Assembly: GCF_007829525.1 (NCBI RefSeq)
Contig: NZ_VLJP01000001.1
Coordinates: 211,873-260,279 of the forward strand
Direction: 5' to 3'
Length of the DNA stretch: 48,407 nt
Source of the DNA: Mesorhizobium sp. J18
GTDB lineage: Bacteria > Pseudomonadota > Alphaproteobacteria > Rhizobiales > Rhizobiaceae
The position numbers were made by a program, and so were the translations under genes. Every line of letters starts with the position of its first letter. The stretch's first letter is position 1. The notes beneath the pieces were generated by a model. It saw nothing but the letters and a program-made list of their open reading frames with translations, had not been told where the DNA came from and did no database searches. Of this stretch, positions 15,508-24,424 are shown piece by piece.

Positions 15508-16245
15508 ATGGCGAGCGAAGCAGGCGGAAAAAGCACACGCGGACCGGCCGGAAGGCAGGAGGATTCGCGCCAGCGCTTCGACCGCATCTATGGCGCGCTG
15601 CGCATGCGTATCTGTCTGCTTGACTATCCGCCCGGCATGCGGCTGCGCGAGGAGGATCTGGCGGAGGAGTTCGAAACCAGCCGCACGCCCATCCGCCGTG
15701 TGCTTGCGCGGCTGGAGGATGAAGGCTTGCTGCGCTCCGTCCATGGCGTCGGCACCATCGTCACCGATATCGATATCGACGAGTTGAAGCAGGTCTACCA
15801 GCTTCGCGTGGAGCTTGCCGAACTTATCGGCAAGCTCTGTCCGCTACCGCCGGACGCGGAGAAGCTCGCTGCGTTCCGGTCGATACTGGCGCGCTGCGAC
15901 AAGCTCGTCGCTCAGCCGGACGCAAAAGAATTCGCCCGCATCAATATGGAATTCTTCCATCTCCTTTCGTCTCTCTCCGGCAACGAACCGCTGCGCGACA
16001 TCAGCGAACGGCTCTACTACCAGACGACGCGCATCTGGCTGAAGACGGCCTCGCGTCTCAGCCAATACAAGGAGATGCTGCATGAGGAGATTGTGATCTT
16101 CCACCGCGAAGTGGCGGATATCGTTGCTGCGGTCGAACTTGGCGACCTCGAATCCGTCGGCCATATTCGCCGCTCGCACATTGCCATGAGCTTTGCGCGC
16201 CTGCTTGCGCAGGCGCATTCCGGGGATCCATCGCGAGGCTCTTGA
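15508..16245 (+). CDS. GntR-family regulator, FCD subfamily
   Basis: A 245-residue regulator. The N-terminal winged helix (about 25-95) has the GntR signature LDYPPGMRLREEDLAEEF...TSRTPIRRVLARLEDEGLL. The C-terminal all-helical FCD domain (about 100-235) contains the metal/ligand-site pattern in FARINMEFFHLL and a late His in IRRSHIAMSF. It is third in the eutD arm, 4 nt after the deacetylase gene, so it likely controls the cluster and itself. Most ectoine clusters use EnuR, a MocR-type GntR protein with an aminotransferase-like domain; this one has none. The ATG at 15508 was preferred over an in-frame ATG 27 codons upstream inside the deacetylase gene. Confidence 0.87.
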   Translation: MASEAGGKSTRGPAGRQEDSRQRFDRIYGALRMRICLLDYPPGMRLREEDLAEEFETSRTPIRRVLARLEDEGLLRSVHGVGTIVTDIDIDELKQVYQLRVELAELIGKLCPLPPDAEKLAAFRSILARCDKLVAQPDAKEFARINMEFFHLLSSLSGNEPLRDISERLYYQTTRIWLKTASRLSQYKEMLHEEIVIFHREVADIVAAVELGDLESVGHIRRSHIAMSFARLLAQAHSGDPSRGS

Positions 16246-16317
16246 AGCGGCAACACAAGTCAGGCTCGGGAGCGCCATTTCCACATTGGATGGCACAAAT
16301 GAAGTTTTCTCCGGCGC

Positions 16318-16348
16318 TTGACCTTCCAGTGACTGGAAGCCCTATCTG
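16318..16348 (+). promoter_or_regulatory. CueR-type MerR-family copper promoter
   Basis: The -35 box TTGACC (16318-16323) and -10 box TATCTG (16343-16348) are separated by 19 bp, the over-long spacer typical of MerR-family promoters. The spacer is filled by the perfect dyad CTTCCAG-TGA-CTGGAAG (16323-16339), close to the CueR operator of E. coli copA. Transcription would start about 30 nt before the ATPase start codon. No merR/cueR gene is nearby, so the regulator must be encoded elsewhere. Confidence 0.85.
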
Positions 16349-16384
16349 CGGCAAAACGAGCAATCTGCAGACCGGAGTCGATCG

Positions 16385-18886
16385 ATGGAAAAGGCTCGCC
16401 AAGAACATGGGCATGACCAAAATTGCTGCCGCCACGAGCATGGCGGCACCGCCGATCCTGTGATTCGGGATCCGGTATGCGGCATGACCGTTGACCCTGA
16501 AGCTGGCAAGCCTACCGTTGAGCATGATGGCCACACCTACCATTTTTGCAGCGAATCCTGCCGCGGCAAATTCATGAAGGAGCCGGAAAAGTATTTGACG
16601 GCCACCGATCCTGTCTGCGGCATGAGCGTGGATCGCGTGACGGCAAAACACTTCACCCGCCATGAAGGGCAAGGCTTCTATTTCTGTTCAGCCGGTTGCC
16701 GACAGAAGTTCGAGGCAAATCCGAAAAAATATCTGGCCGGACAGCCTGCGCCTGAGCCCATGCCAAAGGGCACCCAATATACCTGCCCGATGCATCCGGA
16801 GATCATCCGTGACAGGCCCGGTTCCTGCCCGATCTGCGGCATGGCGCTGGAGCCGATGGGCGTGCCGACGGGCGAGGAGGGGCCTAACCCTGAACTCATC
16901 GACTTCACCAGGCGGCTATGGGTCAGTGCGTTTCTGGCGGCCCCGCTTTTCGTCATTGCCATGGCGCCCATGATCGGCCTGCCGTTTCGCGACTGGATCG
17001 GCGAAGGGCTGGCCGTATGGGTTGAGCTCGCGCTTGCCACGCCGGTCGTCCTGTGGGCTGCGCTTCCCTTTTTCCATCGCGGCTATGAATCCATCGTAAA
17101 TCGCAGCCCCAATATGTGGACGCTGATCTCGCTCGGCGTTGGCGCGGCCTATCTTTACAGTGTGGTTGCGACATTCTTTCCGTATATCTTTCCGCATTCG
17201 TTCCGGGGACATGGCAGCGCGGTGCCGGTCTATTTCGAGGCCGCAGCGGTCATCGTCGCGCTCGTCTTTCTCGGGCAGGTGCTGGAATTGCGCGCCCGCG
17301 AGCGTACGGGGTCTGCTATCCGCGCGCTGCTCGACCTGGCGCCGAAGATCGCGCGGCGCATAGCCGAGGACGGCACGGAATGCGATGTTCCGCTGGAAGA
17401 AGTGAAAGCCGGCGACCATCTGCGCGTACGTCCCGGCGATGCGGTGCCGGTGGACGGCGTGGTGGTGGAAGGCCGCTCCTCGGTAGACGAATCCATGATC
17501 ACCGGCGAGCCGGTTCCTGTAGAAAAGACTAAGGGCGATGCGCTCACAGGCGGCACGCTCAACAAGAATGGCTCGCTGGTCATGCGCGCCGAGAAGGTCG
17601 GCGCCGAGACGGTGCTGTCGCAGATCGTGGAAATGGTCGCCAAGGCCCAGCGCTCGCGTGCGCCGATCCAGGGATTGGCAGACCGCGTCTCTTTCTATTT
17701 CGTGCCAACCGTCGTGCTGGTCGCGATCGTCGCCTTCGTCGTCTGGGTGCTCTTTGGGCCGTCTCCGAGCATGACCTTCGCCATCGTGTCGGCCGTCTCG
17801 GTGCTGATCATCGCATGTCCCTGTGCGCTGGGACTGGCGACGCCCATGTCCATCATGACGGCGACCGGCCGCGGTGCGCAGGCGGGCGTGCTGATCAAGG
17901 ATGCAGAGGCGCTGGAGCGCTTCGCCAAGGTGGATACTCTCATTGTCGACAAGACCGGTACGCTGACCGAAGGCCGTCCGAAGCTGATGGATGTCATCGT
18001 CAAGGGCGACATTTCCGAAAACGAGCTGCTTTCGCTGGCGGCCAGCCTTGAGCAGGGTTCGGAGCATCCGCTGGCCGAAGCGATCGTGGAAGGTGCGCGA
18101 GAGCGTGGTGTCAAGGTGGAGAAATCCGAGGATTTCGACGCCGTTACCGGCAAGGGCGTGACAGGCAAAGTGTTCGGCCGCGACGTCGCGCTCGGCAATG
18201 CCGCCATGATGGAGGAACTCGGGCTCGATCTCGGGCAGTTGAACAGCGATGCAGACCGGGTGCGCGAGGAGGGCAAGACCGCGATGTTCGTCGCCGTGGA
18301 CGGCAGGCTTGCCGGCATAGTCGCCGTTGCCGATCCGATTAAACAGACAAGTGCTCAGGCGATCCGTTCATTGCGCGAATCCGGCCTCAAGATCATCATG
18401 GCAACCGGCGACAGCGAGCGCACCGCGAGGGCAGTCGCCGCCAAGCTCGGCATTGATGAAGTGCGCGCCGACGTGCTGCCGGAGGATAAAAAGAACCTTG
18501 TCGACGCGTTGCGGGCGAAGGGCGCGAAGATCGCCATGGCGGGCGATGGCGTCAACGATGCGCCGGCTCTTGCCGCCGCCGATGTCGGCATTGCCATGGG
18601 CACAGGCGCCGACGTTGCCGTCGAAAGCGCCGGCATCACCCTGGTCAAGGGCGATCTGACGGGGATCGTGCGGGCGCGGGTGTTGGCGCAGGCTACCATC
18701 CGGAACATCAAGCAGAACCTGTTCTTCGCCTTCGTCTACAATGCGCTTGGCGTACCGGTGGCCGCAGGCGTGCTCTATCCGGTCTTAGGGATGCTGCTTT
18801 CGCCGATGCTTGCAGCGGCGGCGATGAGCCTGTCTTCCGTTTCGGTTATCGGCAACGCGCTGAGGCTGCGGACGCTGAAATTGTGA
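16385..18886 (+). CDS. copA: Copper-exporting P1B-type ATPase with two YHS domains
   Basis: An 833-residue inner-membrane P-type ATPase. The N-terminus is His/Cys-rich ([14 protein letters not shown]), followed by two YHS metal-binding domains (about 29-70 and 76-116, each opening with D-PVCGM) and a heavy-metal-binding domain (YTCPMHPEI...[10 protein letters not shown], 132-157). No HMA (GMTCxxC) domain is present. The ATPase core has the actuator loop [11 protein letters not shown], the ion site [10 protein letters not shown] (near 476-485), the phosphorylation motif DKTGTLTEG (near 522) and [10 protein letters not shown]. The CPC motif and last-helix [16 protein letters not shown] indicate Cu(I) export. 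GGAG lies 7 nt before the ATG and a CueR-type promoter just upstream. Silver as co-substrate is possible. Confidence 0.93.
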   Translation: MEKARQEHGHDQNCCRHEHGGTADPVIRDPVCGMTVDPEAGKPTVEHDGHTYHFCSESCRGKFMKEPEKYLTATDPVCGMSVDRVTAKHFTRHEGQGFYFCSAGCRQKFEANPKKYLAGQPAPEPMPKGTQYTCPMHPEIIRDRPGSCPICGMALEPMGVPTGEEGPNPELIDFTRRLWVSAFLAAPLFVIAMAPMIGLPFRDWIGEGLAVWVELALATPVVLWAALPFFHRGYESIVNRSPNMWTLISLGVGAAYLYSVVATFFPYIFPHSFRGHGSAVPVYFEAAAVIVALVFLGQVLELRARERTGSAIRALLDLAPKIARRIAEDGTECDVPLEEVKAGDHLRVRPGDAVPVDGVVVEGRSSVDESMITGEPVPVEKTKGDALTGGTLNKNGSLVMRAEKVGAETVLSQIVEMVAKAQRSRAPIQGLADRVSFYFVPTVVLVAIVAFVVWVLFGPSPSMTFAIVSAVSVLIIACPCALGLATPMSIMTATGRGAQAGVLIKDAEALERFAKVDTLIVDKTGTLTEGRPKLMDVIVKGDISENELLSLAASLEQGSEHPLAEAIVEGARERGVKVEKSEDFDAVTGKGVTGKVFGRDVALGNAAMMEELGLDLGQLNSDADRVREEGKTAMFVAVDGRLAGIVAVADPIKQTSAQAIRSLRESGLKIIMATGDSERTARAVAAKLGIDEVRADVLPEDKKNLVDALRAKGAKIAMAGDGVNDAPALAAADVGIAMGTGADVAVESAGITLVKGDLTGIVRARVLAQATIRNIKQNLFFAFVYNALGVPVAAGVLYPVLGMLLSPMLAAAAMSLSSVSVIGNALRLRTLKL

Positions 18887-18888
18887 GG

Positions 18889-18912
18889 CGAGGGCGGCTT
18901 TTGCTGCCCTCG
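18889..18912 (+). terminator. Stem-loop after the copper ATPase gene
   Basis: Beginning 2 nt after the stop codon, CGAGGGCGGC (18889-18898) pairs with GCTGCCCTCG (18903-18912), with one G-T pair and a TTTT loop. It is a strong 10-bp stem but no T-run follows, so it is a probable rather than certain terminator. The next gene is on the other strand, 145 bp further on. Confidence 0.55.
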
Positions 18913-19057
18913 GAACGGCCCCAAAATGTGCGCTATGCCGGAAGCCGGGCGCCACAAGGTGGCGGACGGCTATCCAGTATTCCGTGACCGAGGTGAATAT
19001 TCGCTGATCCCGGCTCTATGCGGCGGTGCCGCCTGGCGGGGATGACGGGCAGTGGCC

Positions 19058-20446
19058 TCAGATATGGATCGCGTGGCCGAGCGCCTTCAGCGCGGCTTCC
19101 TGGATGGCCTCGCCCTGCGTCGGATGGGCATGGATTGTGCCGGCGATGTCCTCCAGCCGCGCGCCCATCTCCAGGGTCAGCGAGAAGGCCGAGGCCATTT
19201 CGGAAATGCCTTGGCCGACTGCCTGAATGCCGAGCACGAGATTGTTGTCGGCACGTGCGACAACCCGCACGAAACCGTCCTCGCCGGCAATGGTCATGGC
19301 ACGGCCGTTCGCCTTGAAGGGGAAGATGCCTATGCGCAACTCACGGCCCGTCTTCTTCGCCTCTTCCGGCGACAGGCCGACGGTGACAATCTCGGGATCG
19401 GTGAAGCAGATGGCCGGGATCGCCATTTTGTCGAAGACACGATCGTGGCCGGCGACGATCTCGGCGACCATTTCGCCTTGCGCCATGGCGCGATGGGCAA
19501 GCATCGGCTCGCCGGTCACGTCTCCGATGGCATAGACGCCTCGCATTGAGGTGCGGCACTTCTCATCTATGCGGATGAAGCGGCCGTCCATATCGAGATC
19601 GATTTCGTCAAGGCCCCAGCCGGAGGTCAAAGGACGGCGGCCGACGGTCAACAGCACTTTTTCCGCATTTAGCTGCTGTTCGGCGCCGTTGGCTTCCACG
19701 AGCACCGTTCCGCTCTTCAGACCCTTGACCTTCGTCTCCGTCATTACCGTGACGCCAAGCGCTTCCAGCCGCGCGGCGACGGGTTTCGTCAGCTCGGCGT
19801 CATATTGCGGCAAGATGCGCGGCGCGACATCGACCACCGTCACCTGTGAGCCGAGCTTGGCGAAGGCGGTGCCGAGCTCGAGCCCGATATAGCCGCCGCC
19901 GACGATTGCGAGCGTTTCCGGCACTTTGGTCAGCGACAGAGCTTCGGTTGAGGAAATGACATCGCCGCCGAAAGGCAGGTCGGGCAGTTCGACCGGTACC
20001 GAACCCGTGGCAATGACGACATTTTCGGCACGGATGACCTGCGGGCCGGTTTCCGTGTCGACTTCGACCGTCCTGCCGTCGCGAAAGCGGGCTGTGCCCT
20101 GAACGGATTTCACCTGCGCCTTTTTCAACAAGCCCGAGACACCGAGATTGAGCCGTCCAACGATCTGGTTCTTCCAGGCGACGGTTTTGGCAAGGTCGAT
20201 TTCCGGCTTTGAGACGGAAATGCCTACGGGCGAGTGGCCGGCTGCCATTTCCGCCGCCATGGCGAATTCGTCGGCGGCATGGATCAGCGCCTTGGAGGGT
20301 ATGCAGCCGATATTCAGGCAGGTGCCGCCCGGCTTGTTAGCCTCCACGATCACCGTGTCGATGCCGAGTTGGCCGGCGCGGATGGCGCAGACATAGCCGC
20401 CGGGACCAGCACCGATGACGAGCAGCTTGCAGGAGATTTCTTTCAT
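19058..20446 (-). CDS. lpdA: Dihydrolipoyl dehydrogenase (E3) of the branched-chain complex
   Basis: A 462-residue FAD disulfide oxidoreductase that reoxidises the lipoyl arm of E2 with NAD+. The FAD Rossmann motif is VIGAGPGGYVCAIRAGQLG (9-27), the redox disulfide is GGTCLNIGCIPSK (Cys43 and Cys48), the NAD motif is IVGGGYIGLELG, and the C-terminal His-Glu pair is HAHPTQGE. It is the last gene of the bkd operon, about 100 bp after the E2 gene, with a strong hairpin in that gap. It could also serve other 2-oxoacid dehydrogenases if their own E3 is missing elsewhere. Confidence 0.92.
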   Translation of the reverse strand: MKEISCKLLVIGAGPGGYVCAIRAGQLGIDTVIVEANKPGGTCLNIGCIPSKALIHAADEFAMAAEMAAGHSPVGISVSKPEIDLAKTVAWKNQIVGRLNLGVSGLLKKAQVKSVQGTARFRDGRTVEVDTETGPQVIRAENVVIATGSVPVELPDLPFGGDVISSTEALSLTKVPETLAIVGGGYIGLELGTAFAKLGSQVTVVDVAPRILPQYDAELTKPVAARLEALGVTVMTETKVKGLKSGTVLVEANGAEQQLNAEKVLLTVGRRPLTSGWGLDEIDLDMDGRFIRIDEKCRTSMRGVYAIGDVTGEPMLAHRAMAQGEMVAEIVAGHDRVFDKMAIPAICFTDPEIVTVGLSPEEAKKTGRELRIGIFPFKANGRAMTIAGEDGFVRVVARADNNLVLGIQAVGQGISEMASAFSLTLEMGARLEDIAGTIHAHPTQGEAIQEAALKALGHAIHI

Positions 20447-20504
20447 TCTATTCAGTACTCCCGATGCATCCTGCCCTTCGCTATGGCTCCGGGCGTTCGT
20501 CGTT

Positions 20505-20530
20505 TAAGAAGCCAAATCGCTGGCTTCTTA
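20505..20530. other. Perfect 10-bp stem-loop between E2 and E3 genes
   Basis: TAAGAAGCCA (20505-20514) pairs perfectly with TGGCTTCTTA (20521-20530) across a 6-nt loop. It lies inside the otherwise tightly packed bkd operon. The flanking segment (about 20,465-20,545) has the look of an inserted intergenic repeat rather than plain spacer. It may set the E3 level by partial termination or processing. Confidence 0.5.
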
Positions 20531-20550
20531 TCCGCTTCGCAAACCACTCC

Positions 20551-21909
20551 TCACCCCTCCATAAAGATTGTCGCCGGCGTCTCGATCAGCGCCTTGATGC
20601 GCTGGACGAAGACGGCAGCATCCCAGCCGTCGATCACGCGGTGATCGAAGCTGGAGGAAAGGTTCATCATCTTGCGCGGGACGAAAGTGCCGCCGTCCCA
20701 GACGGGCCGCGTCATGATCTTGTTGACGCCTACGATCGCCACTTCCGGATAATTGATGATCGGTGTCGTCACCACGCCACCCAGTGCGCCCAGCGAGGTG
20801 ATTGTGATGGTCGAGCCGGTGAGTTCGTCGCGCGAGGCGGTGCCGGCGCGCGCGGCTTCGGCCAATCTGTTCACCTCGGCGGCGCAATCCCAGAGATCGC
20901 GTGCCTCGGCATGCCGCACGACCGGCACGACGAGGCCGGAGGCGGTCTGCGCGGCCATGCCGACATGGACGCCGCCATGCTGGCGGATGATGCCGGCTTC
21001 GTCATCGAAATGGGCGTTGAGGTGCGGCTGGTCGGCGATGGCGCGCACGAGAGCCAGCATCAGGAACGGCAGCATGGTCAGCCGCGGCTGATCGGCGCGC
21101 TTGCCGGTATTGAGCTTGGCGCGCAATTCTTCCAGCGCCGTGACATCTACCTCCTCGACATAGGTGATGTGCGGGATGCGGTTGGCCGTGGTCATACGCT
21201 CGGAGATCCGGCGACGCAGTCCAACGACGCGGATCTCCTGCACGGAGGTATCCGCCACCCGGCCCTTTCCTGCGGCCGGGCGGTCGCCCTCTCTCAGGAA
21301 AGCGTCAATATCCTCATGGGTGATGCGCCCGGCCGGACCGGATCCCGGCACCCGACGAAGGTCGATTCCGGCTTCCCGCGCCCGTAGCCGGACGGCGGGC
21401 GAAGCCAGCGGCTTCTCGCCTTCCGGACGTGGTACGCCGCTTGAAAAGCGGCGGGCCGGGGCGGTGCCCGGCGTCGGTCTGGCGGCCGGAACGGCCGGTG
21501 CGGAACTGGTAGGAGCTTGCCGGTTCGGCTCCTGGCGTGCCGGTTCCTCCTTCTGAGGCTTCCCGGCAGCCTCGCCTTCGGCGGCAGCTTCGGCTTTCCC
21601 TGCGGCCTCATCGCTTTCCGCTTTCCTAGGCTCTGGAGTGACGGCGGAGCCTGTCACATTGCCTTCGCCCTGGACATCGACCTTCACGATAGTCGTGCCG
21701 ACGGCAACGGTTTCGCCCACTTCGGCGCCGAGCCATGCAATGGTGCCTTCGACGGGCGAGGGGATTTCCACGGTGGCCTTGTCCGTCATGACGGCGGCGA
21801 GCACATCATCCTCGCGCACCACATCGCCTACCTTGACGTTCCATTCTACAAGCTCGGCCTCGGCGACACCTTCGCCGACATCGGGCAGCTTGATCGCATA
21901 TTCGCCCAT
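20551..21909 (-). CDS. bkdB: Branched-chain 2-oxoacid dehydrogenase E2 (dihydrolipoyl acyltransferase)
   Basis: A 452-residue lipoate acyltransferase, the core of the complex. It has one lipoyl domain (about 3-78, lipoylated Lys44 in MTDKATVE), a long Ala/Pro/Glu-rich linker (about 82-145), a peripheral subunit-binding domain (about 148-186, ending GRITHEDIDAFL) and the catalytic domain with FDHRVIDGWDAA (His423, Asp427). It transfers the branched acyl group to CoA. The order E1alpha-E1beta-E2-E3 and the sequence around the single lipoyl domain fit a branched-chain (BCKDH) rather than pyruvate complex. The ATG lies 1 bp after the E1beta stop. Confidence 0.91.
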   Translation of the reverse strand: MGEYAIKLPDVGEGVAEAELVEWNVKVGDVVREDDVLAAVMTDKATVEIPSPVEGTIAWLGAEVGETVAVGTTIVKVDVQGEGNVTGSAVTPEPRKAESDEAAGKAEAAAEGEAAGKPQKEEPARQEPNRQAPTSSAPAVPAARPTPGTAPARRFSSGVPRPEGEKPLASPAVRLRAREAGIDLRRVPGSGPAGRITHEDIDAFLREGDRPAAGKGRVADTSVQEIRVVGLRRRISERMTTANRIPHITYVEEVDVTALEELRAKLNTGKRADQPRLTMLPFLMLALVRAIADQPHLNAHFDDEAGIIRQHGGVHVGMAAQTASGLVVPVVRHAEARDLWDCAAEVNRLAEAARAGTASRDELTGSTITITSLGALGGVVTTPIINYPEVAIVGVNKIMTRPVWDGGTFVPRKMMNLSSSFDHRVIDGWDAAVFVQRIKALIETPATIFMEG

Positions 21910-21910
21910 G

Positions 21911-22924
21911 TCAGGCCTCCATCACTTCGCGGATCGCCCGGCCGACGCGGCCAGGCCCTGGGAAATAGTCCCATTCCTGCGCGTGAGGATATGGTGTGTC
22001 CCATCCCGTCACACGTGCGATCGGGGCTTCCAGATGATAGAAGCAATGCTCCTGCACCAGCGCCGCAAGCTCGGCGCCGAAGCCGCTCGTAAGGGTCGCT
22101 TCGTGCACGATGACGCAGCGGCCGGTCTTGTTCACCGATGCCGTGATTGTCTCTAGGTCATAGGGGATGAGGGTTCTCAGATCGATCACCTCGGCTTCCA
22201 CGCCGACCTCGTCCGCAGCAGCTTCGGCAACATGCACCATGGTTCCATAGGCAAGCACGGTGACGTCGCTGCCCTCGCGGCGGACGGCGGCCTTGCCAAG
22301 CGGCACCGTATAATGTCCGGCCGGTACTTCTCCCAGCGGATGCTTGGACCATGCGGTGACTGGCCGTTCGTGATGGCCGTCGAACGGGCCGTTATAGAGT
22401 CGCTTGGGCTCGAGAAAGATCACCGGGTCAGGGTCTTCGATGGAGGCGATCAGCAACCCTTTCGCATCGACCGGATTGGACGGAACCACCGTTTTCAGCC
22501 CGGAAACATGGGTGAACAGGGCTTCTGGGCTCTGGCTGTGCGTCTGCCCGCCGAAAATGCCGCCGCCCGTCGGCATGCGGATGACGATCGGGCAGGTGAA
22601 GCCACCATTGGAACGGTAGCGCAGGCGCGCCGCCTCGGAGACGATCTGGTCATAGGCGGGATAGACATAGTCGGCGAACTGCACCTCGACGCAGGGGCGC
22701 AGGCCATAGGCGGCCATGCCGATCGCGGTGCCGACGATGCCGAGCTCGCTGATCGGCGTGTCGAAGGCACGTTCCTTGCCGTATTTCTGCTGCAGGCCCT
22801 GCGTGCAGCGGAAGACGCCGCCGAAATAGCCGACATCCTCGCCGAAGATAACGACATTGTCGTCGCGGCCCATGGAGACGTCGAGCGCGTCGCGAATGGC
22901 CTCGATCATGCTCATGCGCGGCAT
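21911..22924 (-). CDS. bkdA2: Branched-chain 2-oxoacid dehydrogenase E1 beta subunit
   Basis: A 337-residue transketolase-like subunit that, with E1alpha, binds thiamine diphosphate and decarboxylates the 2-oxo acids of Val, Leu and Ile. Segments typical of E1beta are VVIFGEDVGYFGGVFRCT (carrying the Glu that activates the cofactor), FDTPISELGIVGTAIGMA, VEVQFADYVYPAYDQI and the closing VTGWDTPYPHAQE. The start is the ATG of MPRMSMIEAI, 2 bp after the E1alpha stop; a longer open frame upstream runs inside E1alpha in another frame. Confidence 0.91.
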   Translation of the reverse strand: MPRMSMIEAIRDALDVSMGRDDNVVIFGEDVGYFGGVFRCTQGLQQKYGKERAFDTPISELGIVGTAIGMAAYGLRPCVEVQFADYVYPAYDQIVSEAARLRYRSNGGFTCPIVIRMPTGGGIFGGQTHSQSPEALFTHVSGLKTVVPSNPVDAKGLLIASIEDPDPVIFLEPKRLYNGPFDGHHERPVTAWSKHPLGEVPAGHYTVPLGKAAVRREGSDVTVLAYGTMVHVAEAAADEVGVEAEVIDLRTLIPYDLETITASVNKTGRCVIVHEATLTSGFGAELAALVQEHCFYHLEAPIARVTGWDTPYPHAQEWDYFPGPGRVGRAIREVMEA

Positions 22925-22926
22925 GG

Positions 22927-24294
<1,368 letters not shown>

Positions 24295-24424
24295 TTATGG
24301 AAAGAAAAACCGCATCTTTTGAGCGTTTTTTCAAGGCTTGCGGAGAGAGCCTGAATTGCCCCCCGAATCGTGCCTCACAAGGCAGCGCATCGCCGCCCGC
24401 GACATGAGACGCGAAGATACGGTC

